Assembly: GCF_036014175.1 (NCBI RefSeq)
Contig: NZ_CP107917.1
Location: 4,960,001 to 5,024,000, forward strand
From: Streptomyces sp. NBC_00443
GTDB lineage: Bacteria > Actinomycetota > Actinomycetes > Streptomycetales > Streptomycetaceae
Direction: 5' to 3'
DNA: 64,000 nt
Below, piece by piece: positions 17,196 to 25,565 of the stretch. Within the stretch, counting starts at the first letter, position 1; each line of letters begins with the position of its first letter. The notes below the pieces were generated by a model that saw only the letters and a program-made list of their open reading frames with translations, was not told where the DNA came from and searched no databases. The position numbers and the translations under genes are program-made.

Positions 17196-17552
17196 CATCG
17201 TCTTGAGTTCCTTCCCTCCCCCCGAGGGCATGGTGGGAACGAGGGACCTCGATCCACCGACGGGGACCATAGCGGTTGTCGGCGCCGCAGCGGAATGGTG
17301 TGGGGCACGCCGTATGGAAGCTGGCCACTGTCATATGCCGCGTTCCGTACCGCAGTTGGACAGGGTGGTGGAGGAGCGGGGATGACGAAGGTCACTTCGG
17401 TGCACGGTTTGGTGCCGATGTGGCGTGGGGTGGGTCACGTGGTGCGGGTCACGAGTCGCCGGTCACAAGTCCCCTGAACCGACCGCCATAAGCGCCTATG
17501 TCCCCCGCAGGGTCCACCGGCACGACCCGGACATCACAAGTCTCCCCAATGC
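17196..17552. other. intergenic stretch upstream of the SpoIIE-type gene
   Basis: About 360 bases without a supported gene. It holds the promoter side of the phosphatase gene and the 3' flank of the NlpC/P60 gene. Several GGTCAC/GTCACG pentamer-to-hexamer repeats occur at 17388-17466, but I could not assign them to a known operator. Confidence 0.5.
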
Positions 17553-18635
17553 TTACGCATCGGGTCGAACCACCCCGAGGATCGGCATCGTGCCGGCCCC
17601 CGCGACCGTCACCGTCCGCCCGGGGCGCGGGGCGTGGACGATCGCGCCGTCGCCGACGTACATGGCCACATGGCTGGCGTCGGCGTTGTAGATGATGAGG
17701 TCGCCGGGGCGCATGTCCTCGATGTCGATGCGCTTCAGCTGCTTCCACTGCTCCTGCGAGGTCCGCGGAATCCCGCGCCCGGCGCTCGCCCAGGCCTGCG
17801 ACGTCAGGCCTGAACAGTCGTACGTCTTGGGCCCCTCGGCGCCCCATTCGTACGGTTTGCCGAGCTGGGCCGTGGCGTACTCAAGGGCCTCCCGGCCCTT
17901 CTCGGAGGCCTTGCCTTTGATGTCCTTGAGAATGCCGGAGTCCAGCCAGGCGGTCTGGGCCTTGTAGGCGGCCTGCTCCTCCAGCTCGGCGAGGCGGTCC
18001 TTTTCCTCCTCCTCCAGCTGGGATTCGAGCTCTTCGGCCGCCGCGATCTGCTTCTTGATCTTCTTCTTGGCGGCGGCCTTGGCCTTGCGGCCCGCCTCCA
18101 GCTTCTGCCACTGGGCGGAGGCGTCCTTGGCGTACTGCTCCAAGTCCTGCTGGGTGCGGGTCATCTCCGCGAGCAGCCCCTTGGTCGCGCGCTGGCCCTG
18201 CAGAACGCGGCCGGTGCCGTCGAGGAACGCCTGCGGGTCGTCGCTGAGCATCAGGTGCGCCTCGTCGGGCAGCCCGCCGGAGCGGTACTGGGCGGCGGCC
18301 GCGGCGCCGGCGCGCTTCTTCAGCTCGGCGAGCCTCTCCTGACCTTTGACGATCTTCTTCGCCAGGGAGACGATCTCGGCGGACTGCTTCTCGGCCGCCT
18401 CCTCGGCGGCGTTGTACTCATCCGTCGCGACGGCCGCGTCGTGGTAGAGCTTCTCCAGCTTCTTGCGAACGGCCTCAAGGTCCTTGTTCGACACGGTGGC
18501 CGGCGCCGACGAGGAGGGAGACGCGCTCGGCGTGGGGGAGGGAGCCGCGAAGGCCGTGCCTGGCGCCGCGAGTACGGTGACCGCACAGACGACGGTCACA
18601 GCCGCTGCGATCAGGCCGCGCTTGCCCGAACCCAT
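17553..18635 (-). CDS. secreted NlpC/P60 peptidoglycan endopeptidase with coiled-coil N-domain
   Basis: Start ATG 18635 (MGSGKRGLIAAAVTVVCAVT) gives 360 residues with a Sec signal peptide ending near AFAA. A long coiled coil follows (residues about 45-235), as in RipA/PcsB-type hydrolases where it controls activity. The C-terminal NlpC/P60 domain has the catalytic Cys in YDCSGLTSQAW, His in SHVAMYVGDG and a third polar His in IVHAPRPG. It cleaves the D-Glu-diamino acid bond of peptidoglycan stems and acts outside the membrane in growth or division. It appears to be monocistronic; no ydaO-type leader was recognised upstream. Confidence 0.88.
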   Translation of the reverse strand: MGSGKRGLIAAAVTVVCAVTVLAAPGTAFAAPSPTPSASPSSSAPATVSNKDLEAVRKKLEKLYHDAAVATDEYNAAEEAAEKQSAEIVSLAKKIVKGQERLAELKKRAGAAAAAQYRSGGLPDEAHLMLSDDPQAFLDGTGRVLQGQRATKGLLAEMTRTQQDLEQYAKDASAQWQKLEAGRKAKAAAKKKIKKQIAAAEELESQLEEEEKDRLAELEEQAAYKAQTAWLDSGILKDIKGKASEKGREALEYATAQLGKPYEWGAEGPKTYDCSGLTSQAWASAGRGIPRTSQEQWKQLKRIDIEDMRPGDLIIYNADASHVAMYVGDGAIVHAPRPGRTVTVAGAGTMPILGVVRPDA

Positions 18636-19355
18636 ACCACTTCCCCCAAACTGATGTCCCGTCAGTAACATACAAACGTCCGGGGATCGTGCCACGACGA
18701 CGCGCAAAGTGACAGAGGTCTGCTTCCCCCCGTTCCCTCCTCGTCACCCCGATCTCCCCGCCTTTGTGACGAACGACTCCCGGAGATCGTTCCCTGCGGG
18801 GCGGTGAGTCAGGCGGGGGAGTTGGGGGCGGGCGGCGGCGCCGGGCGCGCGGAGCCGCGATGACGGGGTCGGGCGACAGGGACGTGCCCGGTGTCAGTCC
18901 TCAGGGCCGGGCCGCGTGGTCAGGCCTCGGGTCGGGCCCCGGAGTCGGGCGGCGAGACAGGCAGGGGTGTTGCGGACGGCCCAGGCTGAGCCGGTCGGGC
19001 CGGGCCCGCGAAGTCGTGGCGATGGGTGGGTGACGGGCCGGCCCCGGAGTCAAGTCGTCAGGGCAACCCGCGGGGTCAGCCGGCGGGGCCGGACCACGGA
19101 GCCGGGCGATGGAGGCAGGTGACTGGGCCAGGCCCGTGGAGTCGGTAGGCGGGGCGTGACGATGAACGGCGCCGTGGAGTCAGCCGACTGGGTGGTGCGA
19201 CCGTGGGAAGGCCCTTGCAGTCGGCCGGCGGGACGGCGTGATGGTGAGCCCATGACCCTGGAGTCAGCTGACGGGTGGTGCCACTGCGGGCAGGCAAGCC
19301 GCGGACATGCAGAGTCAGATCGCCGCGACGCAGCCCCTCGCAGGCCCGGCCCGAA
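18636..19355. repeat. gene-free region with a degenerate ~40-bp repeat array
   Basis: Between about 18937 and 19278, a core like C-C-x-T/C-GGAGTC-R-G-C-C-G-R-C-GGG recurs about nine times: near 18937, 19005, 19043, 19067, 19093, 19133, 19171, 19212 and 19254, with spacings of about 25-42 bases in the array's right part. Copies are degenerate (GGAGTC, GAAGTC, GGGTC, GCAGTC). No convincing open frame with Streptomyces codon use spans it. It may be a decayed satellite or a protein-binding array. Confidence 0.6.
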
Positions 19356-20174
19356 TCATCCCCCCGGCGCCAACGCCTCCCACCGCACCGTCACTTCACC
19401 CTGCCGCCACCGCACCGGCCCGTCCGTCACCGGCCAAACGGTCGTAAGGTCCCGCACCGCCCGGATCCACCGCTGGCGTGCCCCGTACGACGCGTAGGGA
19501 GCCGCGGCCGCCCAGGCGCGGTCGAAGTCGCGCAGGAAGGCGTGGACCGGTTCGCCGGGGACGTTGCGATGGATCAGTGCCTTCGGCAGCCGCTCGGCGA
19601 GGTCCGACGGCCGCTCCAGCGAGCCCAGCCGGGCGGCGAAGGTGACCGTACGCGGCCCCTCCGGCCCGAGCGCGACCCACACATGCCGGCGCCCGATCTC
19701 GTCGCAGGTTCCCTCGACGAGCAGCCCGCCACGCGCCCCCGTCACCGGATCGGCCGGCGCAAGGCGCGCACACAGCCGCTCCCAGACCCCGGCGACCTGA
19801 TCCTCCTCGTACTGCCGCAGCACATTGGCGGCGCGCACGAGCAGAGGCCGCTGCAGGACCGGGATCTCGAACCCGCCGTGCCGGAAGACAAGCCCCTCCC
19901 GCTCATACGGCTTCGCGGCCGCAACTCGCGCCGGTTCGATCTCCACGCCGACCACACGCGCGCGTGGCGCGACGGAACGCAGCCGGCCGAGCAGCTCCAC
20001 GGCGGTCCAGGGAGCAGCGCCGTACCCGAGGTCGACCGCGACGGCGTCACCGGCCCGTCGCAGCTCCGCGCCATGGGTGACGGCGATCCAGCGATCCATA
20101 CGGCGCAGCCGATTCGGATTCGTGGTCCCGCGCGTAACGGTGCCCACGGGGCGGGCGAAGGCGCGGGATGTCAT
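19356..20174 (-). CDS. class I SAM-dependent methyltransferase-like protein
   Basis: This 272-residue protein has the class I methyltransferase nucleotide loop as VAVDLGYGAAPWT (motif I, around residue 47), an acid that would bind the ribose in VVGVEIEPARV, and a later LLVEGTCDEIGRRH. The N-terminal extension, GTVTRGTTNPNRLRRMDRW, is characteristic of a Streptomyces family placed beside mshA. The gene is divergent from mshA. The substrate is unknown. Confidence 0.8.
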   Translation of the reverse strand: MTSRAFARPVGTVTRGTTNPNRLRRMDRWIAVTHGAELRRAGDAVAVDLGYGAAPWTAVELLGRLRSVAPRARVVGVEIEPARVAAAKPYEREGLVFRHGGFEIPVLQRPLLVRAANVLRQYEEDQVAGVWERLCARLAPADPVTGARGGLLVEGTCDEIGRRHVWVALGPEGPRTVTFAARLGSLERPSDLAERLPKALIHRNVPGEPVHAFLRDFDRAWAAAAPYASYGARQRWIRAVRDLTTVWPVTDGPVRWRQGEVTVRWEALAPGG

Positions 20175-20610
20175 GCATACGAGGGTAAGTGGCCGACATC
20201 AGGCGGAACGCCACCCGCACTGGCGCCACGGCGAGCAGGGGACGTGCCGGGGGGTGTCCGCCCGCAGCGGCGGGCGTCAAGGGACAGCCCTTCTTGAGGC
20301 ACAGCAACCGCCCGACCGAGGACGGACACCCCCGGCGCGGCCCCGACCCACGACGAACGAGTAGTGCGCAACGCGAACCCCCACCAACCGCCACAGGCCG
20401 CCGCAGGCATCCGCACCAGCCACCCACCCCCCCCGCCACGCACCCACCACCCCCCACGCACCCAGCCCCCGAACAGTTGAGCGACACCCGGTAATGCCTC
20501 GGCAAAAACCGCCCCACCAGGAATGGGAACCCCTCCCTCCGGCGTTGCACCGCCTTGGAGGGCGCTCGCACTCTCCAGCAGGCATGCCCGTAGCCAAGGA
20601 GGAACGCCAC
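20175..20610. repeat. mshA upstream region with long-range inverted repeat
   Basis: GCCGGGGGGTGTCCG (20246-20260) can pair with CGGACACCCCCGGC (20323-20336), leaving one G bulged, with an inner hairpin CGCCCG/CGGGCG at about 20259-20275. The stem would enclose about 62 bases. The rest of the region is C-rich with homopolymeric C runs near 20425-20460. A structured mRNA leader or a bidirectional terminator is possible. Confidence 0.5.
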
Positions 20611-21948
20611 GTGAGCCAGTACGTCAGCAGGCTCAGGCACCGCTCCCCGGCGGCCCCCTCGCGACTCAGGCTCCACCGCCGCCCCCGCCGCGTGGCCATG
20701 CTCTCCGTGCACACCTCCCCGCTCCATCAGCCCGGCACCGGCGACGCCGGCGGCATGAACGTCTACATCGTCGAGCTCGCGCAGCGCCTCGCCGCGATCA
20801 ACATCGAGGTGGAGATCTTCACGCGCACGACGGCCACGGGCCTCCCGCCCACCGTCGACCTGGCCCCCGGCGTCCTGGTCCGCCACATCGACGCCGGCCC
20901 CTACGAGGGACTCAACAAGGAGGACCTCCCCGCCCAGCTGTGCGCCTTCACCCACGGCGTGATGCAGGCCTGGGCCGGCCACCGCCCCGGCTACTACGAC
21001 CTGGTGCACTCCCACTACTGGCTCTCCGGCCACGTCGGCTGGCTCGCCGCCCAGCGCTGGGGCGCCCCCCTGGTGCACGCCATGCACACCATGGCCAAGG
21101 TCAAGAACGCCAACCTGGCCGACGGCGACACCCCCGAGCCCGCCGCCCGCGTCATCGGCGAGACCCAGATCGTCACGGCCGCCGACCGCCTGATCGCCAA
21201 CACGGCCGAGGAGGCCGACGAACTCGTACGGCACTACGCCGCCGACCCCGACAAGGTCGCCGTCGTGCACCCCGGCGTGAACCTCACCCGCTTCTCGCCC
21301 GCCGACGGCCGAGCAGCCGCCCGCGCCCGCCTGGGCCTGCCGCAGGACGCCCTGATCCCGCTCTTCGCAGGCCGCATCCAGCCCCTGAAGGCCCCGGACA
21401 TCCTGCTCCGCGCGGTGGCCGTGCTCCTGGACGAGCACCCCGAGCTGCGCTCCCGCATCCACGTCCCGATCGTCGGCGGCCCCAGCGGCAGCGGCCTCGC
21501 CAAGCCCGAGGGCCTGCAGAAGCTGGCCGCCCGCCTGGGCATCGCGGATGTCGTACGGTTCCGGCCGCCCGTCGGCCAGGAGCAGCTCGCGGACTGGTTC
21601 CGGGCGGCATCGCTGCTGGTCATGCCGTCGTACAGCGAATCCTTCGGCCTGGTGGCCATCGAGGCACAGGCGGCCGGCACACCCGTGCTGGCGGCTGCGG
21701 TGGGCGGCCTGCCGGTCGCGGTCCGGGACGGCCGTACCGGCTTCCTGGTCCAGGGCCACAACCCGGCCGACTACGCGCGCGTGCTGCGCGCCTTCGCCGA
21801 CGACCCGCATCTGTCCCCGCGGATGGGCGACGCCGCCGCACGGCACGCCCTGTCCTTCGGCTGGGACACCTCTGCGGCCGCCACGGCGGACGTCTACGCG
21901 GCCGCGACCCAGGCCTACCGGCGTCGCGTACGCTCCCACCATGGCTGA
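20611..21948 (+). CDS. mshA: D-inositol-3-phosphate glycosyltransferase (mycothiol biosynthesis)
   Basis: The start is GTG 20611 (MSQYVSRLRHR) because AAGGAGGA lies 8-14 bases upstream; the frame is open earlier but without a site. The 445-residue protein is a GT-B, family GT4 enzyme: N-terminal SVHTSPLHQPGTGDAGGMNVYI binds the acceptor, DLVHSHYWLSG, and the C-terminal domain has FAGRIQPLKAPD and the retaining-GT E-x7-E pattern ESFGLVAIE. It transfers GlcNAc from UDP-GlcNAc to 1L-myo-inositol 1-phosphate, the first step in making mycothiol, the actinobacterial thiol buffer. It overlaps the next gene by 8 bases. Confidence 0.93.
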   Translation: MSQYVSRLRHRSPAAPSRLRLHRRPRRVAMLSVHTSPLHQPGTGDAGGMNVYIVELAQRLAAINIEVEIFTRTTATGLPPTVDLAPGVLVRHIDAGPYEGLNKEDLPAQLCAFTHGVMQAWAGHRPGYYDLVHSHYWLSGHVGWLAAQRWGAPLVHAMHTMAKVKNANLADGDTPEPAARVIGETQIVTAADRLIANTAEEADELVRHYAADPDKVAVVHPGVNLTRFSPADGRAAARARLGLPQDALIPLFAGRIQPLKAPDILLRAVAVLLDEHPELRSRIHVPIVGGPSGSGLAKPEGLQKLAARLGIADVVRFRPPVGQEQLADWFRAASLLVMPSYSESFGLVAIEAQAAGTPVLAAAVGGLPVAVRDGRTGFLVQGHNPADYARVLRAFADDPHLSPRMGDAAARHALSFGWDTSAAATADVYAAATQAYRRRVRSHHG

Positions 21949-22441
21949 CGTACAGAAGGCATCGCAGGTCGTCGAGGCAGCCCTGAAGGACGCGGACCTG
22001 GAGTGGGAGACCCCCACTCCCGGCACCTACGTCGTCAAGCTCCCCGGCACCCGCAAGCTCTCGACGACCGTCTCCCTGATCGTCGGCCGCCACTCCCTGT
22101 CGCTCAACGCCTTCGTCATCCGCCACCCCGACGAGAACGAGCCCGGCGTCCACCGCTGGCTCCTGGAGCGCAACCTCAAGCTCTACGGCGTGAGTTACGC
22201 CGTCGACCAGCTCGGCGACATCTACGTCACCGCCAAACTGCCGCTCGCCGCCGTCGCCCCCGACGAGATCGACCGCCTCCTCGGCCAGGTCCTGGAGGCG
22301 GCGGACGGCGCCTTCAACACCCTCCTTGAGCTGGGCTTCGCGTCCGCGATCCGCAAGGAGTACGAGTGGCGCGTCTCGCGCGGCGAGTCGACGCGGAACC
22401 TGGACGCGTTCACACATCTGACCCAACGCCCGCCGGACTGA
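21941..22441 (+). CDS. YbjN domain-containing protein
   Basis: ATG 21941 overlaps the mshA stop by 8 bases, implying coupled translation. The 166-residue protein has the YbjN fold (a type III secretion chaperone-like alpha/beta fold): PTPGTYVVKLPGTRKLSTTV, then LNAFVIRHPDENEPGVHRWLL and LGDIYVTAKLPLAAV. YbjN proteins are thought to be chaperone- or sensor-like. The association mshA-ybjN is conserved in actinobacteria, but the link to mycothiol is unproven. Confidence 0.85.
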   Translation: MADVQKASQVVEAALKDADLEWETPTPGTYVVKLPGTRKLSTTVSLIVGRHSLSLNAFVIRHPDENEPGVHRWLLERNLKLYGVSYAVDQLGDIYVTAKLPLAAVAPDEIDRLLGQVLEAADGAFNTLLELGFASAIRKEYEWRVSRGESTRNLDAFTHLTQRPPD

Positions 22442-22594
22442 CATAGCGACGGGCTGAGGCCGGCGCAAAGGTCCGCACCAACTCACCCTGCACGACCCCT
22501 TCCGTGCGTCCGCAGGGCCGTGCCATGCTCACGCCCACCGCACTTCTGAACGTCGTTCACATCCATGAAGAGCCGCATGGAAGGACGTACGGCC

Positions 22595-24250
22595 ATGGGC
22601 CATGCGCATCTCACCAGACGGACCTTGCTCGCCGGCGCCACGGCCGTGGCGCTCGGCGCGGCGACCGGCAGGGCACACGCCGCTGCCACCGAAGTCCCGC
22701 CCCTCTGGCACGAGTTCGCCCGCACCCCCTTCACCCACCCGCAGATCCCCTACGTGGGCCGAGCGGGCTGCCGAGGCGGCGCGAGTCGCTTCCCCCGCCC
22801 CCGAGTCGTCGCCGACGTACGCGACTTCGGTGCCGTGGCAGACGGCACGACCGACTCCGCCCCCGCGATCAACCGTGCCATCGCCGCCGCCGGAAGGGCC
22901 GGCGGTGGCACGGTCACCATCCCGCCCGGCACGTTCCGCATCGACGACGTGATCCGCATCGGCCACTCGAACGTGGTCCTCCGTGGCGCGGGCAGCGGCC
23001 GTACGACGCTGTTCGCGACGAAGAACCTGACCGAACTGATCGGCGCCTACGGCTCCCGCTACGGCGGCGACAAGTCGTCCTGGTCCTGGGCGGGCGGCCT
23101 CATCTGGCTGGCCCCGACGGCCCGTTGGGACTCCCTGGTCGCCGCGATCAGGGCGAAGGCCTGGCCCTACGAGGGCTGGACGGGCAACCGGCGCGACGAG
23201 TGGCGCCCGCTGACGAGGGTCGAGCCCGCACGGCAGGGCGACCGGACGGTCACGGTCACGGACCCGTCGGCACTCCGCCCCGGTGCCCTGGTCCTCCTGC
23301 GCCTGGCCGACGACACCGGCCACACCCTCCTGGAGCACATGTGCGGCGGCGGCCCGGGCCCCGAGGCGTACACCTGGGACGACAAGACGAAGCTGACGTC
23401 GTACGTCCCCTACGAATGGCCGGTCCGCATCGCCCGGGTCCACGGCCGCAGGGTCACCCTCGAACGCCCGCTCCCGCTCGACGTACGCCCGGAATGGGAC
23501 CCGCAACTGACCACCCACATACAGGAGTTGACGGGATCGGGAGTCGAGGGCCTGACCCTGGAGGCGACCGAGACCCCCCAGCAACCCCACCTCCTCGACA
23601 AGGGCCACAACGGTGTCGTCTTCCAGTGCGCCTACGACTGCTGGGCGGTCGACGTGACCGTCCGCCACGTCGACAACGGCTTCGGCCTGGTTGCCGCCTC
23701 CGCCTGTACGCTCCGGCACACGCGTGTGGCGGGCCGCGGCAGTCACCACCCCTACTTCTGCCGCGAGGGCTCGCACGACAACCTGATCGAGGACTTCACG
23801 ATCGAGGCCCGCACGACCCCGGCCCCCTCCGGCACCCAGCTGCACGGCATCAACGTGGAGGGCCTGTCCTCCCACAACGTCTGGTCGCGCGGCGACATGC
23901 GGATGGGCACGTTCGACAGCCATCGCGGCCTGCCCTTCGCCAACGTCCGCACCGACATCACCGTCCACAACGACGGCCGCCACGGCGGCGACGCGAGCGC
24001 GGGCCCGTTGTTCGGCGCGCGCTTCACGCACTGGAACGTCCGGGTGACGAACGGCCGCGCGGGCATGATCCGCCTCGACGGCCTGGCGCCCTACTCCGCC
24101 ACCGTCGGCCTGAACGAGGTCAGGGAGTTCGACCAGATCGACGTACCCGACTTCGTGGGCGACCTGCACTCCCGCCTGGAGCTGTACGGCACGACGGACG
24201 TCGTGCGCCCGCGCAACCTGTACGACGCTCAGCGCGAGCTGCTGCGATAG
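22595..24250 (+). CDS. Tat-exported right-handed beta-helix protein (pectate lyase/GH28-like superfamily)
   Basis: ATG 22595 follows GGAAGGA. The 551-residue protein has a twin-arginine signal peptide (TRRTLLAGATAVALGAATG) ending near AHA. The mature part begins with DVRDFGAVADGTTDSAPAINRAI, the pectate-lyase-3 / GH28-type N-terminal hallmark, and continues in beta-helix turns (NVVLRGAGSGRTTL, GVEGLTLEAT, WAVDVTVRHVDNGFGL, NLIEDFTIEART). It probably binds or cleaves an extracellular polysaccharide; catalytic residues cannot be assigned with confidence. It ends in a 22-base overlap with the convergent AraC gene. Confidence 0.82.
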   Translation: MGHAHLTRRTLLAGATAVALGAATGRAHAAATEVPPLWHEFARTPFTHPQIPYVGRAGCRGGASRFPRPRVVADVRDFGAVADGTTDSAPAINRAIAAAGRAGGGTVTIPPGTFRIDDVIRIGHSNVVLRGAGSGRTTLFATKNLTELIGAYGSRYGGDKSSWSWAGGLIWLAPTARWDSLVAAIRAKAWPYEGWTGNRRDEWRPLTRVEPARQGDRTVTVTDPSALRPGALVLLRLADDTGHTLLEHMCGGGPGPEAYTWDDKTKLTSYVPYEWPVRIARVHGRRVTLERPLPLDVRPEWDPQLTTHIQELTGSGVEGLTLEATETPQQPHLLDKGHNGVVFQCAYDCWAVDVTVRHVDNGFGLVAASACTLRHTRVAGRGSHHPYFCREGSHDNLIEDFTIEARTTPAPSGTQLHGINVEGLSSHNVWSRGDMRMGTFDSHRGLPFANVRTDITVHNDGRHGGDASAGPLFGARFTHWNVRVTNGRAGMIRLDGLAPYSATVGLNEVREFDQIDVPDFVGDLHSRLELYGTTDVVRPRNLYDAQRELLR

Positions 24251-25035
24251 CGCCCCGGTGGCACGCCCACCAGCTTCCGGAAGTGCCGGGTGAGATGGGA
24301 CTGGTCGTAGAACCCGGTCGCGGCGGCAACGTCGGCCGGCGACCGGCCCTCCAGCAGCAGCCCGCGGGCGCGGTCGACGCGGCGGGACATCAGGTACTGG
24401 TGCGGGGCGATGCCGTATGCGCTGCTGAACGACCGTACGAGATGGGCGGGATGCGCCTGGACGAGCCCGGCGGCCTCGTCGAGGGCGATGCCCTGGACGA
24501 CGCGTTCGTCGAGGAGTTCGCGCAGCCGGCGGGCGAGGGCGGGGTCGCGTCGCGGGCTGTCCGTCAGGGTGCCGGGCCGCAGGTGGGCACGGAGCCGGTC
24601 GCCGATCAGGGTCAGCCTGCTGTCCGCCTCCAGCTCGTCGCCGGCCTGCGCGAGGGCGGCGTGCAACTGGCCCACGCGCAGCCGCAGGACGGGGTCGCGC
24701 AGGTCGGGGGAGTCCACGGCCGGCCCGATCAGGTCGTCTCCGAGCCGGGTCCCGTCCAGGTACAGCACCCGCTTGCGGAAACCGTGCGGGGTGGCGGGGG
24801 AGCCGTTGTGGGGGACGTGCGGCGGGAGGAGCGACACCGTGTCGTGCGGGGTGCCGTGCTCGTGCCGGTCGAGGTCGTAGCGCACGGCTCCGTCGTCGAC
24901 GATGAGCAGCGTCCACGCCTCGTGCACGTGCATCGGGTACGCGTACTCGGTGAAGTGGGCGTGGAAGACCTCGGTGACGCCCGGGACGGAGGGGCGCCAC
25001 GCGGAGACTTCCTGGCGATCCCGTGCGGCGGCCAT
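24229..25035 (-). CDS. AraC family transcriptional regulator
   Basis: The probable start is ATG 25035 (MAAARDRQEVSAWRPSVPG), 268 residues. The N-terminal half is a cupin-like sensor (AYPMHVHEAWTLLIVDDG, then HVPHNGSPATPHGFRKRVLYL). The C-terminal ~100 residues form the double HTH: LDEAAGLVQAHPAHLVRSF, then PHQYLMSRRVDRARGLL and AATGFYDQSHLTRHFRKLVG. It is divergent from a DUF2000 gene with 49 bases between starts, which it probably controls. Confidence 0.85.
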   Translation of the reverse strand: MAAARDRQEVSAWRPSVPGVTEVFHAHFTEYAYPMHVHEAWTLLIVDDGAVRYDLDRHEHGTPHDTVSLLPPHVPHNGSPATPHGFRKRVLYLDGTRLGDDLIGPAVDSPDLRDPVLRLRVGQLHAALAQAGDELEADSRLTLIGDRLRAHLRPGTLTDSPRRDPALARRLRELLDERVVQGIALDEAAGLVQAHPAHLVRSFSSAYGIAPHQYLMSRRVDRARGLLLEGRSPADVAAATGFYDQSHLTRHFRKLVGVPPGRYRSSSR

Positions 25036-25084
25036 GCAAAGAACGTACAAGACGCGGCTGTACGGCGGCCGCCAGTCTCGACGT

Positions 25085-25522
25085 ATGAACGACACGAGCA
25101 CCGCGGAACCCGTCCGCTTCGACACCAAGATCGCCGTCCTGCTGCGCGAGGACCTGGAGACCTGGCAGCGGCTGAACGTCACGGCCTTCCTGGTCAGCGG
25201 CCTGGGGACGCAGCTCCCCGAGGTGGTCGGGGAGCCGTACGAGGACGCGGACGGCGTGCCTTACCTGCCGATGTTCCGCCAGCCGGTCCTGGTCTTCGAA
25301 GGCACCAAGGAGACCCTGACGACGGCCCACACCCGCGCCCTCTCCCGCTCCCTCCCGCGCACGGTCTTCACCTCCGACCTCTTCACGACGGGCAACGACC
25401 GCGACAACCGGGCGGCGGTACGGGCGGTGCCGACGAGCGAGCTGGATCTGGTGGGGCTGGCGGTCTACGGGCCGAGGAACGCGGTGGACAAGGTGATCAA
25501 GGGGGCGCGGATGCATCCGTGA
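25085..25522 (+). CDS. DUF2000 family protein
   Basis: The 145-residue protein from ATG 25085 contains TKIAVLLREDLETWQRLNVTAFLVSG, MFRQPVLVFEG, and the C-terminal DLVGLAVYGPRNAVDKVIKGARM, which together define DUF2000, a peptidyl-tRNA hydrolase-like fold of unknown activity. It is transcribed divergently from the AraC regulator; such AraC-DUF2000 pairs are common. It ends 43 bases before the convergent MFS gene. Confidence 0.82.
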   Translation: MNDTSTAEPVRFDTKIAVLLREDLETWQRLNVTAFLVSGLGTQLPEVVGEPYEDADGVPYLPMFRQPVLVFEGTKETLTTAHTRALSRSLPRTVFTSDLFTTGNDRDNRAAVRAVPTSELDLVGLAVYGPRNAVDKVIKGARMHP

Positions 25523-25565
25523 GCCTCCGCCTCCATTCCCAGGGCGGCTCCGCCTGATCGGGTAC

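Noticed and set aside
18636..18800. ydaO (c-di-AMP) riboswitch before the NlpC/P60 gene
   Set aside because: I did not recognise the conserved ydaO core sequence in the leader.
22504..25557. A 1000-codon frame on the plus strand and a 995-codon frame on the minus strand
   Set aside because: They are shadows of the beta-helix, AraC and DUF2000 genes with Arg/Pro-rich composition typical of off-frame GC-rich DNA.
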